From NCBI GenBank assembly GCA_964485405.1, contig CAZAJG010000009.1:1-64000 (forward strand): DNA of 64,000 nucleotides, read 5' to 3'. The notes under the pieces are model-generated. The model was not told where the DNA came from, did not search any database, and saw only the letters and a program-made list of their open reading frames with translations. Positions 8,620 through 17,197 of this stretch are shown one piece after another (position 1 is the first letter of the stretch; each line of letters opens with the position of its first letter). The position numbers were made by a program, and so were the translations under genes. This DNA is from CAKZNE01 sp964485405. Lineage in GTDB: Bacteria > Bacteroidota > Bacteroidia > Flavobacteriales > Schleiferiaceae.

Positions 8620-9860
8620 TGCTAAAAGCAGGCTCCTTATCATATACCATTTTTGTTTCTACGATAACGGCTATTTTATGCACGTTAATGATTTTGTTGG
8701 CCTATTTTAACCGGAGCTTTTTTATTCAAAACGATGTTTATGACAAAGCTCGAGATAATGCGGAGTCAGGTATTGCTCTAGGGATTAAAGCCAATTCTCA
8801 ATCCGATTATTTTGAATGGCTAGAGCTGTACAATGAAAGAGGCGATTCCGTGAGAGTTTCTAAACGGAAATGGGGAGCTTATGAAGTAATCCATAGTCTG
8901 GCAGAAATAGGAGAAATACAACACCAAAAAACATTAATTTTTGGTTATAAGTCCACTGGTTTATTAAATACAGCCCTATGGCTTTCCGATAGGAATCGTC
9001 CTTTACAACTTTCAGGCGATGCTCTGTTAAAAGGAAATGCGGCTTTGCCAAAAAAGGGCTTGGATAGAGCCTATATCGAAGGTTCAAACTACTCCAGAAA
9101 AGAGCTGATTTATGGCAATACAAGTGTGAGTAAGCAACAATTACCAGGTTTACCTTCTAAACTAGGAGACTATTGGTGGGCCTATCTGAATAAAAAGGTG
9201 GGACCAAGAGACAGTTTAGTTGAACTGGATAAAGCCACTCAAAAACTAGTTCATCCATTTGGTAAAAAAACAATCATCTATTTTTCTAGTGATGCTATCC
9301 AATTACAAGGTTATGAGCACGCTGGCAATATCATATTTATGTCTGATAAATCGGTAACTGTTGGAGCAGGTAGCAAATTTGAGCAAGTAATTGTTATGGC
9401 TCCAACAGTAGAAATTGAAGATGGTTTTACTGGAAGTATTCACGCCATTGCCTCAGATACTTTAATTTTTGGGGCTGTAGATCTAAAGTATCCAAGCTCT
9501 GGAATTACTGTAAATAGGAATAAGGAGATACCTTATTTAAAGCTTGAGGAAAGAGCTCTAATAAGAGGTTGTTTACTCTCTTTTGAGGAAAAAACCAACC
9601 GAAGGAATAACAATTTAGCTATTGAAATAGCCAAAGGAGCTACATTGAAAGGAGTGGTTTACTGTACCGGAAATTTAGAACTGAATGGGAAGATAGAGGG
9701 AAGTGTGATTACCAATAACTTTCTACTCAAAACGGCTTCAGGTATTTATGAGAATCATCTTTTAGATGGAGAAATTGATCGATCTCTTTTGGATGCTGAT
9801 TTTGCAGGTTTTCAATTGGAAGATTTTAAGAACCATGTAAAACCTATTCTATGGTTTTAA
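8619..9860 (+). CDS. GspK/PilX-like minor pseudopilin with beta-helix-like passenger
   Basis: 413 residues. The N-terminus MLKAG/SLSYT plus a long hydrophobic helix looks like a prepilin segment with glycine at -1 but no Glu at +5, the exception characteristic of GspK-type tip pseudopilins. It continues with NAESGIALGI, like PilX/GspK. The body has repeated short strands (SDKSVTVGAGSKFEQ, ATLKGVVYCTGNLELNGKI) resembling the polymer-forming/bactofilin-type beta-helix. ATG at 8619 overlaps the previous stop (TGATG); a GTG three bases earlier is equally in frame. Probable pilus-tip component. Confidence 0.6.
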   Translation: MLKAGSLSYTIFVSTITAILCTLMILLAYFNRSFFIQNDVYDKARDNAESGIALGIKANSQSDYFEWLELYNERGDSVRVSKRKWGAYEVIHSLAEIGEIQHQKTLIFGYKSTGLLNTALWLSDRNRPLQLSGDALLKGNAALPKKGLDRAYIEGSNYSRKELIYGNTSVSKQQLPGLPSKLGDYWWAYLNKKVGPRDSLVELDKATQKLVHPFGKKTIIYFSSDAIQLQGYEHAGNIIFMSDKSVTVGAGSKFEQVIVMAPTVEIEDGFTGSIHAIASDTLIFGAVDLKYPSSGITVNRNKEIPYLKLEERALIRGCLLSFEEKTNRRNNNLAIEIAKGATLKGVVYCTGNLELNGKIEGSVITNNFLLKTASGIYENHLLDGEIDRSLLDADFAGFQLEDFKNHVKPILWF

Positions 9861-10207
9861 ACTCCAAATTAAAGGCCACCACTCTGGTGGAGACCATTGT
9901 TGCGATTACCATACTCTCGTTGGTATCCGCTTTAGCTATTATGATCTTTTTGATGGTTTCTAAACCCTCTTCAAATTCTGGAAGTTTGCTGCTGGCACAG
10001 CAAAAAAGTAGAGAGGTTTTTAACGAAATGGATAATACAACACTCCAAGAGGCATTGCCAATAGAGTGGAAGCTGCAAAATTTGAATTTTTATGTTTCCT
10101 TTTCAGATTATGCAGAACAACTGAGGGAAGTTGAAATAGAGGTAAAGGATAATGAAGAGCGCACGATTTACGTTCGGAAACAAGTATTTTATTGGTATGA
10201 GCCGTAA
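9851..10207 (+). CDS. Minor pseudopilin, GspI/PilV-like
   Basis: 118 residues. Prepilin signal: leader MVLNSKLKA, then TTLVE with Glu at mature +5 and a hydrophobic helix to about residue 36. A small beta domain follows. Size and the LVE motif fit GspI/PilV minor pseudopilins. The start lies 10 bases inside the end of the GspK-like gene, and the next pseudopilin starts before its stop, so the three minor pseudopilins are translationally coupled, as gspIJK usually are. Confidence 0.75.
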   Translation: MVLNSKLKATTLVETIVAITILSLVSALAIMIFLMVSKPSSNSGSLLLAQQKSREVFNEMDNTTLQEALPIEWKLQNLNFYVSFSDYAEQLREVEIEVKDNEERTIYVRKQVFYWYEP

Positions 10208-10670
10208 AACACAAAAAATATCCGCCTTTACCCTTACCGAAGTGATGATTACGATGGCGATTACTTCCATTGTAATAACACTTTCATATTACAGCTATCA
10301 AATGCTGAATACCTACTTCAACAAGTTTAGCGAAGACAATAGCTTTAATGCCGAGTGTATGGGATTACGAACGGCTATGGAAAAAGATTTAGAAGCTGCG
10401 GATTATGTTTTGAGTACACCCAATAGAATAGAATTTCACACCTCTACATCCATAATTAAGTGGTATTCTGTAGCTGATACTGTGGTGAGATCTACGCAAA
10501 GTGATGTGGAAAAACGTTTCCGATTAAAACCACACCTGTTAACGGTGCGCAAAGATTCAAAAACCAGCTACGTGAACCGAGTTTGTTTTACATATTGGGA
10601 TAGTAGCCAGGACAGTATTCATTTTAACTTTTACAAAAACTACCCCGTTTCTACTTATATTAACCCGTAA
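10197..10670 (+). CDS. Minor pseudopilin, GspJ/PilW-like
   Basis: 157 residues from the ATG at 10197. The start is chosen because it gives a normal prepilin leader MSRKTQKISA followed by FTLTE (Glu at +5) and a hydrophobic helix; the upstream ATG at 10152 would add 15 residues inside the preceding gene. The C-terminal half is a soluble beta-rich domain. It overlaps the GspI-like gene by 11 bases, and its stop overlaps the gspF start. Confidence 0.75.
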   Translation: MSRKTQKISAFTLTEVMITMAITSIVITLSYYSYQMLNTYFNKFSEDNSFNAECMGLRTAMEKDLEAADYVLSTPNRIEFHTSTSIIKWYSVADTVVRSTQSDVEKRFRLKPHLLTVRKDSKTSYVNRVCFTYWDSSQDSIHFNFYKNYPVSTYINP

Positions 10671-11824
10671 TGGCCGTATCGCTTAAAGACATACAAAAAA
10701 ACACAAAACCCAAAGCCGATAAACAGGATGAAGGAAATGGCTTTATGGTTAAACTCAATAAGCTTCTATCTACGGAAATTGGTGGAAGCGGGATTAACGA
10801 TAGTTTTAAAGAGTCGTTTTATGGAGAGTTGGGCTTGTTGTTAGAAGCCGGCATGAATATCAAATCTGCTTTGGATTTGATGACGGCCGAGCAAAAAAAA
10901 GAAAAGCACAAAAAGCTTTTGGCTCAAATTACACTGGAGTTAACCGAAGGTGCACGTTTCTCTGATGTTTTGGAGAAACAAAATAAGTTTACCGCTTATG
11001 AGCACTACTCGATAAAGATTGGAGAGGAAACTGGAAATTTAGTTGAAATTCTGAAACGTCTTTCTGCCTTTTACGATCAAAAGATTCAGCAAAGAAGAGC
11101 CTTTATTGGAGCCTTAACCTATCCCGGTGTAATTATGGGGACAGCCGTGTTAGCGGTAACCTTTATGCTTACCTATATGGTGCCTCTTTTTGAAGATATA
11201 TTCGCGCGTATGGGAGGAGACCTACCTTGGCTAACGCAAATTGTAATTAATGTTTCAAAGGGGTTTGGAGAGGGTATTACCAGCATTTTGATTTTTATAC
11301 TTCTTATTGTGGTTATCCATTATTTTTTAAAGGATAAAGAATGGTATAAGAGGTTTAGATATGGACTTTTATTAAAAACACCACTTATTGGAACGATGAC
11401 TTTACAGACTTATACGTTGAGGTTTGTAAAGAGTATGAGCCTTTTAATTAATAGCAAAGTTAATTTGACAGGAGCCTTAGAATTATCAGAGAAAATGGTT
11501 CGTTTTTATCCCATTTCTTACTCTTTGGAAAAGGTGAGAAAAATGATTTTGCAAGGAAGCAGTTTAAATGAAGGTTTAGCTCAGTTCAAGATCTACAACT
11601 CGCGCTTCGTAACCTTGGTTAAAGTAGGAGAGGAGTCTAACCAATTGAGTTTGATATTCTCAAAGCTTGCGGACCAAATGGAGGAAGAGTTGCAGCATAG
11701 AGCTAAAATGTTAGGGAATACCTTAGAACCTTTAATCATTGTGTTTTTAGGTTTTTTCGTGGCTGTAATCCTAATAGCTATGTACTTACCTATGTTTCAA
11801 CTTAGTACCTCTATCGGGTTTTAA
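10670..11824 (+). CDS. gspF: GspF/PilC inner-membrane platform protein
   Basis: 384 residues with the duplicated T2SSF domain: first copy about 45-170 (FYGELGLLLEAGMNIKSAL, KIGEETGNL), second about 245-375 (FVKSMSLLINSKVNLTGAL, KVGEESNQL), and three membrane helices near 150-170, 200-220 and 350-375. It is the polytopic core of the assembly platform that works with the GspE ATPase. TAATG overlap with the preceding gene. Last gene of the operon; no strong hairpin terminator is visible after it. Confidence 0.93.
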   Translation: MAVSLKDIQKNTKPKADKQDEGNGFMVKLNKLLSTEIGGSGINDSFKESFYGELGLLLEAGMNIKSALDLMTAEQKKEKHKKLLAQITLELTEGARFSDVLEKQNKFTAYEHYSIKIGEETGNLVEILKRLSAFYDQKIQQRRAFIGALTYPGVIMGTAVLAVTFMLTYMVPLFEDIFARMGGDLPWLTQIVINVSKGFGEGITSILIFILLIVVIHYFLKDKEWYKRFRYGLLLKTPLIGTMTLQTYTLRFVKSMSLLINSKVNLTGALELSEKMVRFYPISYSLEKVRKMILQGSSLNEGLAQFKIYNSRFVTLVKVGEESNQLSLIFSKLADQMEEELQHRAKMLGNTLEPLIIVFLGFFVAVILIAMYLPMFQLSTSIGF

Positions 11825-11853
11825 TCGATTACCGATAAGCCAGTTCATCTTCT

Positions 11854-11861
11854 TAGCTTTG
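11854..11861 (+). promoter_or_regulatory. -7 promoter element (TAGCTTTG)
   Basis: Exact TAnnTTTG match 43 bases before the ATG of the conserved small protein, downstream of gspF. It suggests a new transcription unit begins here. Confidence 0.4.
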
Positions 11862-11904
11862 CAGCCATTTTTAAATTATAACCATCAACTCGGATAGTAA
11901 GGAA

Positions 11905-12303
11905 ATGAAGAAAGATATAAACTTTCCCAAGGTTACAGATGTGAAAATTGCGGTTGGAAAAACCATTGATGAGAAGGGAGAAAGCGATTGGTACGTATAC
12001 ATGATTAACAATAAACCAACGGATTTAAATAATGTAATGGTTGTTTCAAACGCTCGGGAAAATGAAGATGGTAGTGGAAGAAAAACTTCTACACTCAGAC
12101 ATTTCATGGAGGGTTTACAAGCGAATAGTTTCGCCAAGGTGGAGCGTATTGACCCTGGAGTATTCTCCTTTTACAATGAGTTTTGGGTTAGCTTTTACAT
12201 TGGGAGAGAACTTTTTGACCATAAGTTTGTCCTGCAACCTTTTTCGGAATGGGAGCTAGAGCATATTGAAGAGTTGGATATGAAAGGACAATTGGCTCAG
12301 TAG
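11905..12303 (+). CDS. Conserved Bacteroidota protein (often mislabelled as PheS)
   Basis: 132 residues with no signal peptide or membrane segment. The pattern KTSTLRHFMEGLQANSFAKVE followed by YNEFWVSFY matches, from memory, a family conserved in Flavobacteriia that databases often call phenylalanyl-tRNA synthetase subunit alpha. It has none of the class II synthetase motifs and is far too short, so that name is unlikely to be right. Function unknown. It has its own promoter-like element and precedes mdh. Confidence 0.75.
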   Translation: MKKDINFPKVTDVKIAVGKTIDEKGESDWYVYMINNKPTDLNNVMVVSNARENEDGSGRKTSTLRHFMEGLQANSFAKVERIDPGVFSFYNEFWVSFYIGRELFDHKFVLQPFSEWELEHIEELDMKGQLAQ

Positions 12304-12396
12304 TTCTATCTAAACATTTCCTAATTCAGAGTTGTTTCTAACATAGTAAATGAAATAATTCTCATTAAATGACCCTGAATATTTCATTTCAAGTTT

Positions 12397-12404
12397 TACC
12401 TTTG
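12397..12404 (+). promoter_or_regulatory. -7 promoter element of mdh (TACCTTTG)
   Basis: Exact TAnnTTTG match 46 bases before the mdh ATG. An inverted repeat ATGAAATA/TATTTCAT (12350-12357 and 12380-12387) lies just upstream and could be an operator. Confidence 0.45.
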
Positions 12405-12450
12405 AAGTCCTTAAAAAATTCTATTATCAATTATAAATCAATATTTTAAA

Positions 12451-13262
12451 ATGAAAATTACAGTAGTTGGAGCAGGAGCAGTTGGCGCAAGTTGTGCAGA
12501 ATACATTGCTATTAAAGATTTCGCCTCTGAGGTAGTTATCGTAGATATAAAAGAAGGTTTTGCAGAAGGCAAAGCGATGGATCTTATGCAATGTGCTTCC
12601 TTAAACGGGTTTGATACTAAGATTGTAGGAAGTACAAGTGATTACACAAAAACTGCTGGAAGTAATATTGCTGTAATAACAAGTGGAATTCCAAGAAAAC
12701 CAGGAATGACGCGTGAAGAGCTTATCGGCATAAACGCAGGAATCGTTAAAGAAGTTTCTACAAACATTTTGAAGCACTCTCCAGAGGCTATCATTATCGT
12801 TGTTAGTAACCCGATGGATACGATGACGTATTTAGCACATAAAGTAACAGGTTTACCAAAAAACAGAATTATTGGAATGGGTGGTGCTTTAGATAGTGCT
12901 CGTTTTAAGTATAGATTAGCGGAAGCTTTNNNNNNNNNNAGGTTGTAGAAGATACTAAGGTTGGAGGTGCTACGCTCACTGGTTTATTAGGTACTTCTGC
13001 TTGGTATGCACCAGGAGCAGCAGTATCTGCTTTGGTTCAAGCTATCGCTCAAGATTCTCATAAAATGTTCCCATGTTCAGCACTGCTGGAAGGTGAATAT
13101 GGTTTAAACGATCTATCCATTGGTGTTCCTTGCATCCTTGGTAAAAATGGTATCGAAAAGATTGTTGAAATCGAGCTAAGTGATGCTGAAAAAGCAAAAT
13201 TAGAAGCCAGTGCCGAAGGAGTTAAAAAAACCAATACTTTATTGGATGGTGTTTTAGCTTAA
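12451..13262 (+). CDS. mdh: Malate dehydrogenase, interrupted by assembly gap
   Basis: NAD-dependent malate/oxaloacetate interconversion in the TCA cycle. The N-terminal part (about 159 residues) shows the Rossmann motif GAGAVGASCAEY and the substrate-loop arginines in PRKPGMTREE. The C-terminal part resumes after the Ns with VVEDTKVGGATLTGLLGTSA and ends normally. The two parts are in different frames relative to the 10 Ns, and the catalytic-histidine segment (GGHGD-type) is missing. Family length is about 310 residues, so roughly 45 codons are unsequenced. This is an assembly gap; no pseudogene is implied. Confidence 0.93.
12930..12939. other. Assembly gap (10 Ns)
   Basis: Ten consecutive Ns inside mdh. 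Comparison with the usual malate dehydrogenase length suggests the true missing sequence is about 130-140 bases, so the N count is a placeholder and all downstream coordinates are offset from the real chromosome. Confidence 0.95.
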
Positions 13263-13304
13263 GCACAAAAACAATATCAGCATATGCTGAATAATACAAT
13301 TAAG

Positions 13305-13345
13305 AGCCCTGTTTAACTTTAAACAGGGCTTTTTAGTTTTTTTTT
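13305..13345 (+). terminator. Intrinsic terminator of mdh
   Basis: Perfect 10-bp stem AGCCCTGTTT / AAACAGGGCT with a 6-base loop followed by a T-rich tract, 42 bases after the mdh stop codon. Confidence 0.9.
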
Positions 13346-13434
13346 AAAAAGGCTTTGTAGGTAAAGGATTGAGAGCGATTTTATTCTTTGGCATTTAAGT
13401 TGCATTAGTAGAGATGAATTTAAAATGTAATGCC

Positions 13435-14046
13435 ATGAAAAATCCAATTGTAAGCACGTTGTTGGTGGTGTTAATGATAACAACCACCGCATTAGGACAG
13501 AGAAGAGATAGAAATAGAAACGTTAACGTTACACGTACGGTGACTAAAGAAAGAGCTGTGCAAACCAACCGTAATGCAACACGATCTAATGGCTATTATA
13601 ACAATAGAAAACAACGCACAAACATTCGTTATAGAAACGCAAGGAGAGTAAATAACCTCCCTTCTAGATCTAGAAGAATAAGTTATGGAGGTGGTAATTA
13701 TCATTACAATAATGGTGTTTTTTATAGAAGAAATAATGGCTATTATAATATAGTTGCCGCTCCCATAGGTTATAGAATAAACGTTTTACCTGCAGGTTAC
13801 CGAACGGTAGTGGTAGGGCCTAGAACATATTACTACAGATCAGGTAATTTTTACTGTTACAATAATGTAGGTTATTATGAGGTGGCACAAGCACCGCAAG
13901 GAGCAGTACTCTATAACTTGCCTAATGGAACAGAAATCGTATACATCAACAATAGAGTATATTATGAGTTTGCAGGTGTATTTTACAAAAGGATAGAAAC
14001 ACCCAATGGAGAAGCTTATGAAGTAGCTGGAGAGCTAATTTCTTAA
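13435..14046 (+). CDS. Secreted Tyr/Asn-rich protein, DUF6515-like
   Basis: 203 residues from ATG 13435, which is chosen because it gives a compact signal peptide (MKNPIVSTLLVVLMITTTALGQ); an ATG 21 bases upstream is also in frame. After a basic Arg/Asn-rich stretch, the C-terminal part has the repeated pattern NGVFYRR...GYYNIVAAPIGYRINVLPAGY and RTYYYRSGNFY typical of DUF6515-type proteins of Bacteroidota. Exported; function unknown. It stands alone between two terminators. Confidence 0.75.
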   Translation: MKNPIVSTLLVVLMITTTALGQRRDRNRNVNVTRTVTKERAVQTNRNATRSNGYYNNRKQRTNIRYRNARRVNNLPSRSRRISYGGGNYHYNNGVFYRRNNGYYNIVAAPIGYRINVLPAGYRTVVVGPRTYYYRSGNFYCYNNVGYYEVAQAPQGAVLYNLPNGTEIVYINNRVYYEFAGVFYKRIETPNGEAYEVAGELIS

Positions 14047-14066
14047 TAACTCTTGATACATTTTTA

Positions 14067-14106
14067 CAATGTCTCGCTTTTATCAAAGCGGGGCATTGCT
14101 GTTTTT
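14067..14106 (+). terminator. Intrinsic terminator after the DUF6515-like gene
   Basis: 14-bp stem CAATGTCTCGCTTT / AAAGCGGGGCATTG (two G-U pairs in RNA), 4-base loop, then CTGTTTTT. It starts 20 bases after the stop codon. It overlaps the 5' end of the longest possible reading frame of the next gene, which argues for a later start there. Confidence 0.8.
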
Positions 14107-14142
14107 AGGCATTCAGTATATTGCTTTCTCAAACCAAATAAC

Positions 14143-17100
14143 TTGATATCGTTGAGAAATTCTATTCGCTTCTGGATTAGAAATAGCCTTGTTCTTTTTT
14201 GTATAACCTTCTTTTATTCATCTACTAATGCTCAAGATAATCTTCTTTACGAGCAATTGAGTATAGAAGATGGCCTTCCTGCCAATGAGATTTATTGGAC
14301 ACACCAAACTAAAAATGGTGATTTATGGATGTGTAGCGATCATGGTGTTATTCGCTATGATGGAATTAATATGAAGATGTTTGATAACAGCCATGGACTA
14401 CCTGGTAATACCGTTTTTAAATGTTATGAAGCACCAAATGGAAGGTTGTGGTTTACCACTTATGGAGGTGATGTCTTTTGGATTGATAACGATAGCGTTC
14501 ATGTTCCAGCTTTTAATGAGCACTTGACTCTTTTTAAGCGGGGGAGCTGGATCGATAAAATAGCTTTTAGAGAAGATCAAATAATAATGACTCTATTTGA
14601 AGCTGCTCCATATTACTTTTTGGCAACAGAAAATTCGGATTCGGTAGAGAGAGTTAACTTAAATACGGATGATTTTGGCTGGCAAAGTTTTTACCTTTTT
14701 GATGAAGATGAAATTATTGCAGCAGGAAGTATTGAAATGACGGATAGTTTTAAGCTTTCTCAAATAAAGAATAAAACTATGCAATGGTCGGATGATAAGG
14801 AGAAATTATACGTTGTGCCTCATAATATAACCATAGCCTCTTTACCAGAATTGGATAAAAGCACTTACATGGAAAGGCTCAAAAGGGGTACAAAAACATC
14901 CTTGAGAAGAAGAACCACTTTCTCAAAAAGAATTAACGGAAAGCAATGGTTTTCCGCGCGTGGCGATTTGTACCTGATAGAGGATGGAGAGGTATCACAG
15001 GTAAGAGTATATGAAGGACAAATCATACACATCCATTTCGATTCAAGATACCTCTTCGTCTCCACAGAAGGCAGGGGGTTGTTTGTGTATGATATAGGTA
15101 AGAATGGAAAGGATTTAGGCAAAGAACAGTTTTATTTTGATAGCTATATAATATCTCAGGTTAATCAAGACAACATGGGTAACTATTGGCTTAGTACGGT
15201 AGGAAATAGACTGATGAAAGTTCCTTCTTTTGATATAAAGCAATATGAAATAACGGATGTAGTAAAAACTCAACAACCCATCTTGGAACCGTATCATGTA
15301 AATGGAGATACGTTGAAGGTATTTTCTGCAGATACACTCTTTTTCTTGAGTCTTTTACCCAGAGATAATCTCAAAATAATCCAAAGAATTCCCTTTGAAA
15401 AGGGAAAGAACTCTGCTGAAAAGCCCAATTGGAGTGGTTGGGATAATAATGGAAACTTATACCTCAAAGAATTGGTATGGAATTACCACTCCAATACCGT
15501 TGATACAATACCTAAACAAGCGGATTTTGGGAATCGCAATACAAGCTCTATAAATGATACGATAAGGATTACAAAGAACTTTAGAGGTTATCAGATTTTT
15601 GACAATGACTCAGTAAGGTTTAATTCTAGAGCGTACGACTTTGATCAAGTGGTAGGTGCTGTTTATGTGGTTGATCTTAATCATCATTATGTGGCAGGAA
15701 TCCGAACTTTCTATGAGTTTAAGAATGGAACCTATTTTTCTTGGGAAAAAAAACATCCCTTTTTTAAGAATCGAATACAAGAGATTGTTGGTAGTTCTTC
15801 CAATACACTCGTTTTAGGAAGTCGGGGAGCAGGTATAGCTATCGTAAAGTCGGATACCATTATTATAATAGATCAGTCAGATGGCTTAAGTAGTAACATG
15901 ATTACAAAACTAATGATTTCTGATTCTTTAGTGTATATAGGTACTAATAAAGGGTTGGATGCACTAAACATTAAAGGGGATGAATTTGAAGTTTCGAATC
16001 TTATTAGCGGAAATATTAATAAAGCGGGTTTTGTGACGAATGTTTTTGAGACTAAAAATGATATTATAGTCCAAAATGAAAAAAGTCTAACCCTCCTTAA
16101 CAAGAACAGCTTTAATACTCATGCCTATCGCCCAACCGTACTGTTGAATAAAATTATGGTTTCAGGAAAAGAGTTCGCTCCTAATTCCAGTAAGCTTTCC
16201 AATCTAAGTTGGTTGCAAAACGATTTAGACATTAACTATCGAATAAACTCTTTAATGAGTGATAAATCACAGACTGTATACAAGTATCGTTTAATTGGCC
16301 TATCCGAAAACTGGACATCTACAATTGATCGTGATATTCGGTTTAGCGGACTTGCTCCAAATGAGTATACATTTGAAATTTTGGCAAAAGATTCTAAGGG
16401 AAGTTGGAGTAAAAGTCCAACACAATTTAGTTTTGCCATCTTTCCACCCTGGTATAAAACAAAGTGGTTCAGAGCTATACTAATTCTTTTAGGTCTGTTT
16501 TTAGTGTGGCTTTACTTTTTTCTTAGACAAAAGGAATTAAAGCGATCTAAGCAGTTGATCTATTCAAATATTGAAGCTTTAAAGAATCAAATGAACCCTC
16601 ATTTCATTTTTAACGCTTTAAATTCCGTTCAATATTACATAGCTACAGAACAAAAGAGGGAGGCCAATATCTTTTTATCAAAACTTTCTGGTTTGGTGCG
16701 AAATATTCTCGATAACTCCAGCCGCAGTCAAGTTAATTTAGCACAAGAGATTAGCCGTATAAAGGATTATTTGGAGTTAGAACATCTACGCCTCAATGGT
16801 TTGTTTAAGTATTCGGTTAGCGTGCAACCTGAGCTCAAAGTAAAGTCTATTCTATTACCGCCTCTTTTAATTCAACCCGTTATTGAAAACTCAATTTGGC
16901 ACGGCTTTAGCGATATTGATTATATGGGAGAGTTGCATATTGATTTTAGCGTAGAGAAGAAAAACCTTGTAGTAACGGTTATGGATAATGGAGTTGGTAT
17001 GGAGATTGAGAAATGGAAAAAATCGCCTGCTCATTATGGCAGTGGGAATTCAATAGGTTTGAATAACATTGTTAAAAGACTCTATTTAATTTCAAAAATC

Positions 17101-17187
17101 AAGAATAAAGAGCATAAAATTGAGTTTAATAATATTGAAAAAGACCCTGTAAAGGGTACAATTATAAGACTACATATACCACAGTAA
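14143..17187 (+). CDS. Propeller-type (Reg_prop/Y_Y_Y) sensor histidine kinase, LytS class
   Basis: Membrane sensor kinase of about 1014 residues. Order: signal peptide (to about SSTNAQ), periplasmic two-component-regulator propeller repeats (LSIEDGLPANEIYWTHQT, NGRLWFTTYGG), a Y_Y_Y domain (about 690-770), one membrane helix (about 775-797), then a cytoplasmic LytS-type kinase: NQMNPHFIFNALNS with phospho-acceptor H820 and an HATPase with MDNGVGMEI. The first possible ATG (14053) lies before the upstream terminator hairpin, so the TTG at 14143 is preferred; this is uncertain. The gene is 10 bases before its LytTR regulator, presumably its partner. Confidence 0.9.
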   Translation: MISLRNSIRFWIRNSLVLFCITFFYSSTNAQDNLLYEQLSIEDGLPANEIYWTHQTKNGDLWMCSDHGVIRYDGINMKMFDNSHGLPGNTVFKCYEAPNGRLWFTTYGGDVFWIDNDSVHVPAFNEHLTLFKRGSWIDKIAFREDQIIMTLFEAAPYYFLATENSDSVERVNLNTDDFGWQSFYLFDEDEIIAAGSIEMTDSFKLSQIKNKTMQWSDDKEKLYVVPHNITIASLPELDKSTYMERLKRGTKTSLRRRTTFSKRINGKQWFSARGDLYLIEDGEVSQVRVYEGQIIHIHFDSRYLFVSTEGRGLFVYDIGKNGKDLGKEQFYFDSYIISQVNQDNMGNYWLSTVGNRLMKVPSFDIKQYEITDVVKTQQPILEPYHVNGDTLKVFSADTLFFLSLLPRDNLKIIQRIPFEKGKNSAEKPNWSGWDNNGNLYLKELVWNYHSNTVDTIPKQADFGNRNTSSINDTIRITKNFRGYQIFDNDSVRFNSRAYDFDQVVGAVYVVDLNHHYVAGIRTFYEFKNGTYFSWEKKHPFFKNRIQEIVGSSSNTLVLGSRGAGIAIVKSDTIIIIDQSDGLSSNMITKLMISDSLVYIGTNKGLDALNIKGDEFEVSNLISGNINKAGFVTNVFETKNDIIVQNEKSLTLLNKNSFNTHAYRPTVLLNKIMVSGKEFAPNSSKLSNLSWLQNDLDINYRINSLMSDKSQTVYKYRLIGLSENWTSTIDRDIRFSGLAPNEYTFEILAKDSKGSWSKSPTQFSFAIFPPWYKTKWFRAILILLGLFLVWLYFFLRQKELKRSKQLIYSNIEALKNQMNPHFIFNALNSVQYYIATEQKREANIFLSKLSGLVRNILDNSSRSQVNLAQEISRIKDYLELEHLRLNGLFKYSVSVQPELKVKSILLPPLLIQPVIENSIWHGFSDIDYMGELHIDFSVEKKNLVVTVMDNGVGMEIEKWKKSPAHYGSGNSIGLNNIVKRLYLISKIKNKEHKIEFNNIEKDPVKGTIIRLHIPQ

Positions 17188-17197
17188 ACCCTACCAA

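Noticed and set aside
11905..12303. Phenylalanyl-tRNA synthetase alpha subunit
   Set aside because: The family is often labelled this way, but the protein is 132 residues and has no class II synthetase motifs.
12451..13262. mdh pseudogene or two separate genes
   Set aside because: The interruption coincides exactly with the N run and both halves are well conserved; an assembly gap explains it.
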